The notes under the pieces are model-generated. The model saw nothing but the letters and a program-made list of their open reading frames with translations. It searched no databases and was not told the DNA's origin. A DNA stretch of 13,237 bases, taken from the NCBI GenBank assembly GCA_031554725.1, contig JAVBUZ010000164.1:1-13237 (forward strand), given 5' to 3'. Origin of the DNA: JAVBUZ01 sp031554725 (GTDB lineage Bacteria > Bacillota > Clostridia > Lachnospirales > Lachnospiraceae). The position numbers and the translations under genes are program-made. This document shows, piece by piece, positions 1 to 6,116 of this stretch (position 1 is its first letter; each line of letters starts with the position of its first letter).

Positions 1-1
1 A

Positions 2-232
2 GTTGCAAATGATATTCTGCAATCAGACAGAACAATATATAATCAAGAGGTAAAAGATCGAAATGATTCATATATATCAGAACAAAATAAAGCAAAATTA
101 ACAGAAAATCATCCTCTCTATAATGATATACATCAAATTGCAGGAGATATTAGATTTATTAAGAATTTAATTGTTGTCGGAATTGCTGTTACATTATGTT
201 TAAGTATTATAAGTGTGCTAATAACAATTTAA
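2..232 (+). CDS. C-terminal part of a small membrane-anchored protein (partial, 5' end outside window)
   Basis: The frame is open from the window edge to a TAA at 230-232, giving 76 residues. The first 50 or so are polar and charged (Asn, Asp, Lys, Glu rich). They are followed by one hydrophobic segment, about residues 53-75, beginning after FIKN and ending ISVLITI at the stop. This is a tail-anchored arrangement with a soluble N-terminal part. I do not recognise a family. It points towards the minus-strand phage-type genes and may be either host or element. Reading frame and a sensible membrane segment are the only support. Confidence 0.5.
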   Translation, partial: VANDILQSDRTIYNQEVKDRNDSYISEQNKAKLTENHPLYNDIHQIAGDIRFIKNLIVVGIAVTLCLSIISVLITI

Positions 233-289
233 AAAGAATAATAAGGTATAAAAAAACATTTATTGTCTTCTTATCAACTCCGACAACAA
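171..289. repeat. 15-bp inverted repeat, 14 of 15 matching
   Basis: TTGTTGTCGGAATTG at 171-185 recurs inverted at 275-289 (TTGTTGTCGGAGTTG on the minus strand) with one difference. The left arm lies in the membrane-segment codons of the partial gene. The right arm lies at the outer end of the structured non-coding stretch. No T-run follows, so it is not a classical terminator. It could be coincidence, an element end, or a long-range RNA pairing. Confidence 0.35.
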
Positions 290-725
290 GAGTCCAAACT
301 AATATAGTAGTAGGAGATAAGATTCCTAACTGTGATTACTAACCGCTATATATCGGCAAAGTCCTGACTGTTCCTTGCAGTATTAGGAATTGCACCTAAT
401 ACCGCCTGCCCTGGCAGTCGATGGGATTAGCACTCGAAATCGAGATTTCCTCCTTAAAAGGATTTATGTACATTCTGTACGCTGTCATCTGCTCGTAGTA
501 TGAAGCGCTACATTGTAACAATTCTATTATGTCACCATAGTAGAAGTGTAGTAGTGGGTTTACATACCTTCAAGTCTCTTAATCACTAAAGAGAGTACCC
601 ATATGCAGAGGGATACCATATCTGCAAATTCAATTGTGTATTTCACAAAGGATAATATATAAAACTTATGATTTACATAAGAGACTATATTATTGTAGGC
701 ATATTCATGTGAGGGACAACCTTTT
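270..725 (-). ncRNA. Structured non-coding RNA, candidate group I intron or IStron-derived RNA in the tape-measure gene
   Basis: This gene-free stretch folds well as minus-strand RNA. The exon end AGGGAU (731-726) can pair with GUCCCU (717-712), and the last exon U pairs with a G at 717. That is the P1 layout of a group I intron, placing the 5' splice site between 726 and 725 after an Asp codon. Other helices are: a 9-bp long-range helix 678-686/573-581, a stem at 522-545 closed by a GUGA (GNRA) tetraloop, a 10-bp stem 377-386/396-405, and a closing helix 316-321/270-275. I could not place the P4/P6/P7 core with confidence. There is no group II GUGYG start or domain V, and no tnpA/tnpB or homing endonuclease frame. 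The 3' end is uncertain, roughly 250-300. It may be a solo intron, an IStron remnant, or another large structured RNA. Confidence 0.5.
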
Positions 726-1850
726 ATCCCTACCTACGTCTTTTACTCCAAGTAATGCCCCTAGCCCTACGCCAAGAGAACCGGCGGGACCTAAAACATC
801 GGTTACTTTATTTACAATAGATAACAGTCCATTTAGGGAATCGGTGATACCGATTACAGCATCGGAATTAGCGATATTCCCCACCGTATCCGTCCATGTA
901 TTTGAAAGTCTATTAAGCGACCCTTCCCAAGAAGTGGCCGCTTTTTCCGCGTCCATTGCAAGGGTTCCTGTGCCAGCGGCGTAATCAGCAAGCATTTTCT
1001 CATACAAGGAATAATTGTCTAAAATAGCACTTAGGGCGCTAGAAGTATTTGCATCACCTACAGAGCCTAACAGGTTAGAGCGTTTTATGTCAGAGCTTCC
1101 TAGCTTAGAAACTTCAATAGATAGCTCTTTTAATATCTGCATAGGTTCTTTAATTGATGTAGCTCCATTTTTAACCTCATATAAAGAAACACCTAACTTT
1201 TCACAGGCATTTTGGTACCCACCAATAGAATCACTATTCATGGCATTCAAAATATCCTGCAAGGCATTGGCAGCCTCCGAGCCACTTAGCTTAGTGGTTG
1301 CAAGCATGGTAGCAAGGGCGGCGGTGGTCTCATTTATTTGCATTTTTGACGAGGCAGCCGTAGAGCCGATGATAGTCATACCCTCGGCAAGGGAAGACAT
1401 ATTTACGGCATTTTTAGTGGTGATATTGTTGGCACCATCTAAGGTCTTGGTTAATTCTTGCACATCTCCATTTAACTTGTATGCCTTATCAGTAGCTAGA
1501 ATATACTGATTAGCAAGGTCAGATGTCATATCAGTGGCACTCTGGGCAGTGATGGAGAGTTCTGCTAGCGCCTTAGAGTTTTGGTAGCCGGCACGAGTCA
1601 TTTCCTGAACAATGGATAGGTAGTCAGAGACTTGCTTTCCATATTTACTTGCTACGCTAAAAGAGTCATTTGCAATTTTAGTTAGCTCAGAAGAAGATAG
1701 TGACTTGTTTGATTTACTTATATTTACAAGCAATGTATCCATTTTTTTTAGCTCGGTAGTAGCTTCTTTAAACTTTGGTATAATAATATCAAGAAGGTCA
1801 TCGACACCAGTAATTTTTTTGAATAATTCTTTGAAAATTGTATTAGCCAT
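705..1850 (-). CDS. Phage tail tape-measure protein, N-terminal part, truncated at intron-like RNA
   Basis: 381 residues in this frame. It is an alpha-helical, Ser/Ala/Thr/Asn-rich protein. Residues about 60-260 match the phage-minor-tail/TP901 tape-measure core in style, including repeated YxxAxxKxY helices, SSLAEGM, and TAALATMLATTKLSGSEAANALQ. The role is to set tail length and later act in DNA passage. Tape measures are usually 600-1500 residues with hydrophobic C-terminal parts; this one ends just as a Gly/Leu-rich hydrophobic stretch begins (residues 356-368). The last six codons (KRLSLT) lie beyond the predicted P1 splice point, so the true exon probably ends at Asp375 (726). No continuation of the gene is open on the minus strand between 1 and 290. 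The start at 1850 has AAAGGAG about 12 nt upstream. Confidence 0.8.
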   Translation of the reverse strand: MANTIFKELFKKITGVDDLLDIIIPKFKEATTELKKMDTLLVNISKSNKSLSSSELTKIANDSFSVASKYGKQVSDYLSIVQEMTRAGYQNSKALAELSITAQSATDMTSDLANQYILATDKAYKLNGDVQELTKTLDGANNITTKNAVNMSSLAEGMTIIGSTAASSKMQINETTAALATMLATTKLSGSEAANALQDILNAMNSDSIGGYQNACEKLGVSLYEVKNGATSIKEPMQILKELSIEVSKLGSSDIKRSNLLGSVGDANTSSALSAILDNYSLYEKMLADYAAGTGTLAMDAEKAATSWEGSLNRLSNTWTDTVGNIANSDAVIGITDSLNGLLSIVNKVTDVLGPAGSLGVGLGALLGVKDVGRDKRLSLT

Positions 1851-1897
1851 GTAGTATACACACTCCTTTCATTTTTTTAGTGGAGTCGGAACGGGAG

Positions 1898-1923
1898 AAG
1901 AGCCAACTTTTAAGCCAGCTCTT
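1898..1923 (-). promoter_or_regulatory. Hairpin in the leader of the tape-measure gene
   Basis: Minus-strand RNA forms an 11-bp stem (AAGAGCUGGCU with AGUUGGCUCUU, loop UAAA) containing three G-U pairs. The plus-strand RNA would have C-A mismatches at those places, so the fold belongs to the minus-strand transcript. It lies between the 73 aa gene and the tape-measure ribosome site. No U-run follows, so an RNA-processing or translational role is more likely than classical termination. Confidence 0.4.
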
Positions 1924-1937
1924 TGATGTAAGTAATA

Positions 1938-2159
1938 TTAAATTGTCACGGACATGGGATAAATCATCCATACTTTGTCGTGTTTTAACAAATCTGGATA
2001 TTTTTCCATGATGCTTAGCGCTTCATCTAAGTCCTTGCAGTTTTCATCCACAAGTATTTGCTTACCGTGCAGGACATCGACAGCTTCACATACTACCTTT
2101 AAAAAAGTTTTCTCCATTTTACACATTTCCCTTCTCATATGCTTTTCAGTTAAGGTCAA
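1938..2159 (-). CDS. Small hypothetical protein between lysis genes and tape measure
   Basis: Up to 73 residues, acidic C-terminal half (KDLDEALSIMEKYPDLL), no membrane segment. Three starts are possible: a TTG at 2159 preceded by AGGTGG, an ATG at 2138, and an ATG at 2117 beginning MEKTFLK with AGAAGG about 12 nt upstream. I favour 2117 for protein plausibility but cannot decide. Small acidic proteins upstream of a tape measure are often tail-assembly chaperones, but this one is too short and unlike known families for a confident call. It is co-directional with its neighbours, with 87-nt gaps on both sides. Family unknown. Confidence 0.5.
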   Translation of the reverse strand: MTLTEKHMRREMCKMEKTFLKVVCEAVDVLHGKQILVDENCKDLDEALSIMEKYPDLLKHDKVWMIYPMSVTI

Positions 2160-2245
2160 TTAAGGCCTACCACCTATCTAAAATAACATTTATATTGTCC
2201 CATATGCAGGACATTGGAAGCTGAGTCGCGCGCAAAATTGAAAAA

Positions 2246-2482
2246 TTAAACGCCAGATTTGTTATTTTTACTGCTATCCTCGTGGATTTTTGTCGCAAGT
2301 GCATCCACAAATTCTTTGCGTATGTTATCAGGGGTGGAATCCTTGTATGCGATAGCCAAATTAGTTAAAAAGGTTACCCATTCATCCCCGTGTTCAAAGA
2401 TTCGAAATACTTCTTTCTTTATGGTTCTAAAAAACAGTTTTTGTTTTATCCATCTAATCATATAAATCCTCCATATTTTCAC
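2246..2482 (-). CDS. Small basic/helical hypothetical protein overlapping the membrane coiled-coil gene
   Basis: 78 residues. The N-terminal 28 are basic and aromatic (WRIYMIRWIKQKLFFRTIKK), suggesting an amphipathic membrane-surface or nucleic-acid contact. The remainder is a mixed-charge helix ending in a Ser/Asn-rich tail. Its start overlaps the end of the upstream gene by four bases (2479-2482), which implies translational coupling. A second in-frame ATG eight codons in (2461) is an alternative start. Position in the lysis cluster makes a lysis-accessory or structural role possible, but the sequence does not identify it. Confidence 0.55.
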   Translation of the reverse strand: MKIWRIYMIRWIKQKLFFRTIKKEVFRIFEHGDEWVTFLTNLAIAYKDSTPDNIRKEFVDALATKIHEDSSKNNKSGV

Positions 2483-2964
2483 GAATCCACAAGCCCTAGT
2501 TCTCTCATAATAGGTTCGACAACGTCATGCATATGACCGTTTCCACCGTGAGCTTCGTATCTGCTAAACAAGTCCCAAAAGGCATCATGCTCTAACTTGG
2601 ACCACTTGCCGATATCTCTATATTTTTTGTAGTATGCTAATAGCTTATCTTTCAATTTTGCCATTTCAGTTGCATCATTTTTTAGTCGCATTTCTTCTAA
2701 GGTATTTGCTACATTAGAGATTTCATTGGATAAACGAAGAGCATCTATTTTATGTTGTTTTTCTATATTTTCAAGCCGTGTGACAGTGTTTAATAATAGT
2801 TCATGATCTTCATTTTTTCGCCGGATTCCCTTAAACTCTATGCCCAATTTGTTTGCTAGCTTTTCGGCAATTGAGAATAAGGCAAAAATGCCAACAAAAA
2901 ACGAAAATAAATTCGTTATAAGTGCAGATATATCAATTTCAAGGAATGTTTTTATGTCATTCAT
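2479..2964 (-). CDS. Membrane-anchored coiled-coil phage protein of the lysis region
   Basis: 161 residues. A single membrane helix spans about residues 12-33. A charged heptad-like coiled coil follows at about 50-110. The C-terminal block at 108-155 (LLAYYKKYRDIGKWSKLEHDAFWDLF, then YEAHGGNGHMHDVVEP) is a tail I associate with Firmicute phage proteins found beside holins and endolysins. Topology is N-terminal helix with a long soluble domain. Likely roles are holin accessory, spanin-like partner or membrane anchor for the lysis machinery. The start at 2964 has AAAGG about 13 nt upstream, and the gene follows the endolysin stop by 21 nt. Confidence 0.7.
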   Translation of the reverse strand: MNDIKTFLEIDISALITNLFSFFVGIFALFSIAEKLANKLGIEFKGIRRKNEDHELLLNTVTRLENIEKQHKIDALRLSNEISNVANTLEEMRLKNDATEMAKLKDKLLAYYKKYRDIGKWSKLEHDAFWDLFSRYEAHGGNGHMHDVVEPIMRELGLVDS

Positions 2965-2985
2965 GTTATAAGCATCAGCCTTTCG

Positions 2986-3801
2986 TTATTTGACTTTAAA
3001 GGCGGCGCGAGTATTGTTGCCACATACCTTATCTACGGTAAGCTTTGCCGATTGCTGAAAGGTCTTTAGGGCGTGTTCTGAATTGGTGCCGAAATTGCCA
3101 TCAATGGTAAGCGCTTTGCCATCGAAACCGAGACAGCCAGCTTCGTTTAATTCCCACTGTACCCATTTTACATTGCTTTTATCTAGGGAACCGACAGTTC
3201 CGCTTGAAATAAACTTGCTTGTGGGGTACCCCTTTGTGTTTGCAGTTTTAGTGGTGCAAACTAATTTTGTGGGTTCTTGATAGGGGTTGAAATCCTTATA
3301 GATGGCAGTAGAGGCAAGACTTGTTTGGTAGGAGTAAAGAATATCATTAAAAGTTAAACCATAAGTCCAATTGGTGGGTTTAAAAACGGACCTTACCACG
3401 CCATAATCGATGCCCTTTGCTTCGTATACGTAGTAATTATTATTTTCCTTTGCAAAAATTCCAACATGTCCACTGCGCCAACAAACAACACCATTTGCCC
3501 AGTTTTTATAGTCGGCAACCTGTAATCTTGTATAGGCAGAAGAATATAACTGGGAAGAACCAAGGTTTTTACCTCGATATCCAGCAATTAACCCAGAACA
3601 GTCTACGTTTACTTTTCCAACCTGTCCTTTGGTTCTTGCCTTATTCATATAGGCAATGGTGACAGTAGAAGGGTACATATTGTGCATGGTCTGCATTTTC
3701 TTTTCGGTAAGATTTCCGTCCGCTATTTTGGAGCCATAAAAATATGGTGTTCCAAGCTTGCTTTGGGCATATTTTACTAATTCGTTTCCGGTTAAATTCA
3801 T
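2986..3801 (-). CDS. Endolysin: NlpC/P60-type peptidase with peptidoglycan-binding domain
   Basis: 271 residues from the ATG at 3801, four codons after a GTG at 3813; AAAGG lies about 10 nt upstream of the ATG. Residues about 5-155 form a papain-like NlpC/P60 or CHAP-type peptidase: nucleophile Cys68 in VDCSGLI, His112 in SGHVGIFA, and a polar third residue near Glu127 in YEAKG. Residues about 208-270 match a PG_binding_1 repeat (VQWELNEAG, then IDGNFGTNSEHALKTFQ, then NTRAAF). The enzyme would cleave peptide bonds in the cell wall stem or cross-bridge at lysis. It has no signal peptide, which fits holin-dependent release, and the holin-like gene ends 15 nt upstream. Catalytic residues appear intact. 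Confidence 0.88.
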   Translation of the reverse strand: MNLTGNELVKYAQSKLGTPYFYGSKIADGNLTEKKMQTMHNMYPSTVTIAYMNKARTKGQVGKVNVDCSGLIAGYRGKNLGSSQLYSSAYTRLQVADYKNWANGVVCWRSGHVGIFAKENNNYYVYEAKGIDYGVVRSVFKPTNWTYGLTFNDILYSYQTSLASTAIYKDFNPYQEPTKLVCTTKTANTKGYPTSKFISSGTVGSLDKSNVKWVQWELNEAGCLGFDGKALTIDGNFGTNSEHALKTFQQSAKLTVDKVCGNNTRAAFKVK

Positions 3802-3815
3802 AATACTTTTCACCT

Positions 3816-4202
3816 TTACTTTGTATTTTTTAGGTCATAGAGAGCAGTTCCGATTAAAGAGTCAAGATACTCCTCAAAATCAGAATTTGCTTCCTTTAGG
3901 CATCTGTAGGTAGCAGAAGAGAGTGCTTGAATTGTCTTTGTTTTTGCAAGCTCTTTTACTTCGCGTTTTTTATCTTCGGTCCAGAAAGGGGTACCTTTTA
4001 TATCCTTAACTTCTATTTCATACACACACGCAACCGCCTTTTTTACTTCATCAAACAAAATAGCAGTGTAATTGTCTAATTTCTGAAGCTCAAGATAATT
4101 ATACACTTGTGTTCCGATATGAGTCAGAACTGGAAGGATGACAGCAGTCCATATGGTTAATAATAGGGTTTCTATATCAATAGAGTTTATAATTTCCTTC
4201 AT
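3816..4202 (-). CDS. Holin-like protein, LLH-type
   Basis: 128 residues from the ATG at 4202, which has AGGAG eight nt upstream. The longer frame to 4241 starts inside a terminator hairpin and is unlikely. Residues about 10-33 form one hydrophobic helix (TLLLTIWTAVILPVLTHIG). The rest is charged and helical, with KAVACVYEIEVKDIKG and a WTEDKKREVKELA block. This matches the layout of LLH-family phage holins: one N-terminal membrane helix and a long cytosolic part. It lies immediately before the endolysin, the standard holin-lysin pair. The role would be timed membrane permeabilisation. Confidence 0.75.
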   Translation of the reverse strand: MKEIINSIDIETLLLTIWTAVILPVLTHIGTQVYNYLELQKLDNYTAILFDEVKKAVACVYEIEVKDIKGTPFWTEDKKREVKELAKTKTIQALSSATYRCLKEANSDFEEYLDSLIGTALYDLKNTK

Positions 4203-4222
4203 GTTAGGTTCTCCTATAAGGT

Positions 4223-4250
4223 GAAAAATGGGGTAGCGCAATGCTACCCC
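4223..4250 (-). terminator. Rho-independent terminator between tail-tube and holin genes
   Basis: The minus-strand RNA forms GGGGUAGC-AUUGC-GCUACCCC (stem 4243-4250/4230-4237) followed by AUUUUUC. An eight-pair GC-rich stem plus U-run is a good intrinsic terminator. It would separate abundant tail-tube transcription from the lysis genes, or act as a partial attenuator, since no clear promoter is seen between it and the holin start. Confidence 0.75.
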
Positions 4251-4264
4251 TAAATAAAAGTGTG

Positions 4265-5065
4265 TTACATAGCATTAGACATGTCGTATTTTCTTAATAC
4301 CCACAAATTCTTATTATCATTTGCACATGATTTTGTTAATGCTTCAATTTCGATGTTTTGTACTGCAGCTTGATCGCCCAGTGACATGTCGATAGTGCCA
4401 GAAATTTTACCCTTTGGTAAATATAGCTGAAGTGGAACATCAGCTTCAGAAACAAGGTCCCTAAACCATGCGTCTACAATAACTTCCCCGGTCATGCTGA
4501 ATTTGTTAGCGTCATTAGCAATTTCTTCATATTCGCTAAATGTAGGATAGTAGTCAACAATTACGGTATCGCCGGCAGAAAAAGCGCCAGTAGGTAAAGT
4601 GATTGTTTTGGATTCAACATCATAGGTAAAGCCTGTAGCAGATGAAGTTTCACTCTGGGCATAGGTTTTAGATGGTAAGCCGTTAGCATCAGCTTTGTAG
4701 ATGTAGCGGATTTCACTACCAGCACTTCCTGTTGCGCTGTAGCTAAGGACAACAGTTGTATCTTCGCCACCAACCTCAAATTCTTCTCGAACTAGAATGC
4801 CAGAACCATTTGTTACTTTTACTACATCACTACCTGTCTGTAAGGCGATATATCCTTCGTCAATCGCTCCATTCTCAGCAGTAATGGATGCTACCTTATT
4901 GATGTCAAAAGCTGCAAGCTTAGCACCTTCTTGGCCTTCGGCATACACGGTTTCCTGCGAACCAGAAATTTTAAAGTTCTTTAAATCATTTAAAGTAACT
5001 CGGTGTTTCTTTGTTCCCAATTCATTAATTATGATGTGTCTTACTTTCTTTAAAGCGTATTTCAT
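4265..5065 (-). CDS. Phage tail tube-like structural protein
   Basis: 266 residues from the ATG at 5065, with AGGAGG seven nt upstream. An earlier in-frame start at 5173 would overlap the upstream gene and has no such site. The protein is acidic, rich in Ser, Thr, Gly, Ala and beta strands, and low in Cys. It has GTKKHRVTLNDLKNFKI near the N-terminus, an Ig-like middle (VVLSYSATGSAGSEIRYIY) and a C-terminal KISGTIDMSLGDQAAVQNIEIEA block followed by NKNLWVLRKYD. That C-terminal pattern is common in clostridial siphophage tail tube or major tail proteins. A strong ribosome site and a downstream terminator fit high expression. A decoration or other virion protein is the alternative. Confidence 0.65.
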   Translation of the reverse strand: MKYALKKVRHIIINELGTKKHRVTLNDLKNFKISGSQETVYAEGQEGAKLAAFDINKVASITAENGAIDEGYIALQTGSDVVKVTNGSGILVREEFEVGGEDTTVVLSYSATGSAGSEIRYIYKADANGLPSKTYAQSETSSATGFTYDVESKTITLPTGAFSAGDTVIVDYYPTFSEYEEIANDANKFSMTGEVIVDAWFRDLVSEADVPLQLYLPKGKISGTIDMSLGDQAAVQNIEIEALTKSCANDNKNLWVLRKYDMSNAM

Positions 5066-5105
5066 TATGCTTCCTCCTTGATTTTTATATATAGAAAGGA
5101 TTGAA

Positions 5106-5921
5106 CTATTTAGCCCAATCCAATTCTTTCTTACTAATATCTTTTGAATTAAGAGTACCATGATAGATTCCATCTAAAAGATGAAAAGCATGCTCTTTTT
5201 TACTGTTTATGCTAAAGGATTCATTTAACCAGTAGATTTTACTCTCTAGTAAATGAAAGGGAGATAGGCTACCATTTCCGCAAAAGCTTGCAGAAGCCAT
5301 TAATAAGCCAAGGACATCACTATCTTCATCTTTATTCTTTTTTCTTTTTTGAGATTTTTTTAATTCACTACGCATGTCCTCTATAAGAATGCGTCTTGCG
5401 TTTTCATCGGCGGGTTTGATTTTATCAAATGCCTCGATTTTATTGATAGCTTTTACCCATTCACAAATATAATGAAAGATTTCTTCATTTATTTGACAGT
5501 CGATATTGGACTTATCATAGAGGCATGGCATGCCATTATCATAGTGACCTAGGGTAAAATCATGCTTTTCTACAATAAAGAACTGTAGCGCACTTAATAT
5601 AGAAGCAGTGGGATTTAGGTTAAGGCTATCAAACATTTCTTTGTTATTCTCATAGGTATCCATAATTTTATGCCAACGTAAAATAAGGATATCAAAGGGC
5701 GTAGTTTCCAAGTAATTTTTACCTAAATCATCCAGCATTACCATATTAGAATAGGGATCACATAGTATTTCATATATGTATTCGTAATAGATATCATCTG
5801 GAGAAGCATTATCACATAAAGACATTATTTCTTCCAAAGTAGGATGGTGTAAGGTAATGCTCGGGGTCAGCTTATAATCCTTGCCAGACATTAAAAAAGC
5901 ACGACTAAATTTTATGTTCAT
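5106..5921 (-). CDS. Phage protein, possibly tail assembly chaperone (Gp15-like)
   Basis: 271 residues, soluble, helical and acidic, with a strongly basic linker (KSQKRKKNK, about residues 190-198). The TPFDILILRWHKIMDTYENN segment and the IEDMRSELKK helix resemble the style of Gp15-type tail assembly proteins, which precede tape measures and help fold or load them. The C-terminal block SASFCGNGSLSPFHLLESKIYWLNE looks conserved but I cannot name it. The gene ends 40 nt before the tail-tube start. It begins after a 195-nt leader holding a palindrome and a hairpin. AAGGA lies eight nt before the ATG. The functional call is tentative. Confidence 0.5.
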   Translation of the reverse strand: MNIKFSRAFLMSGKDYKLTPSITLHHPTLEEIMSLCDNASPDDIYYEYIYEILCDPYSNMVMLDDLGKNYLETTPFDILILRWHKIMDTYENNKEMFDSLNLNPTASILSALQFFIVEKHDFTLGHYDNGMPCLYDKSNIDCQINEEIFHYICEWVKAINKIEAFDKIKPADENARRILIEDMRSELKKSQKRKKNKDEDSDVLGLLMASASFCGNGSLSPFHLLESKIYWLNESFSINSKKEHAFHLLDGIYHGTLNSKDISKKELDWAK

Positions 5922-5957
5922 ATCCTTTTTCCTTTTTTGATTACCCGTTTATAGTAA

Positions 5958-5994
5958 TAGCACCAAACATTATGTGTGATAATGCTTGGTGCTA
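5958..5994 (-). promoter_or_regulatory. Long leader hairpin upstream of the structural genes
   Basis: Minus-strand RNA forms a 16-bp stem (5979-5994 with 5958-5973, loop CACAC) with one G-U pair. The plus strand would have an A-C mismatch there. The hairpin lies 36 nt upstream of the 271 aa gene start. It is not followed by a U-run, so it is not an obvious sigma-A-type terminator. It may be a processing site, a stability element, or a signal specific for the element's own polymerase. Confidence 0.5.
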
Positions 5995-6034
5995 GTTAAG
6001 AGGGGAGAAGGTCGGGTTTGTATGTGTTCTCTTC

Positions 6035-6063
6035 ATATTACACATGCACTTTTGCATGTACAA
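6035..6063 (-). promoter_or_regulatory. Possible promoter with palindromic operator, structural-gene transcription unit
   Basis: On the minus strand TTGTAC (6063-6058) and TAATAT (6040-6035) are 17 nt apart, a weak sigma-A-like pair. The spacer contains the perfect interrupted palindrome ACATGCA-N4-TGCATGT (6042-6059). A palindrome occupying the spacer is typical of a repressor or activator site. It lies in the 195-nt gap after the polymerase gene, so it could start a separate late transcript. Confidence 0.4.
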
Positions 6064-6116
6064 AGATTGAAAAATGGACATTCCCTAAAAATTCGTTAAG
6101 CAAAACACATGTTCGA

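Noticed and set aside
270..725. Group II intron
   Set aside because: No GUGYG start, no domain V-like hairpin near the other end and no reverse transcriptase.
634..1509. Plus-strand open frames opposite the tape-measure gene
   Set aside because: They are antisense shadows of a well-supported minus-strand phage gene, and lack ribosome sites and recognisable domains.
5958..5994. Intrinsic terminator
   Set aside because: Strong stem but no U-run on either strand, so recorded as a leader hairpin instead.
6103..6114. Third LexA box (AAAC-ACAT-GTTC)
   Set aside because: One conserved half-site base is wrong and there is no good promoter next to it; chance similarity is likely.
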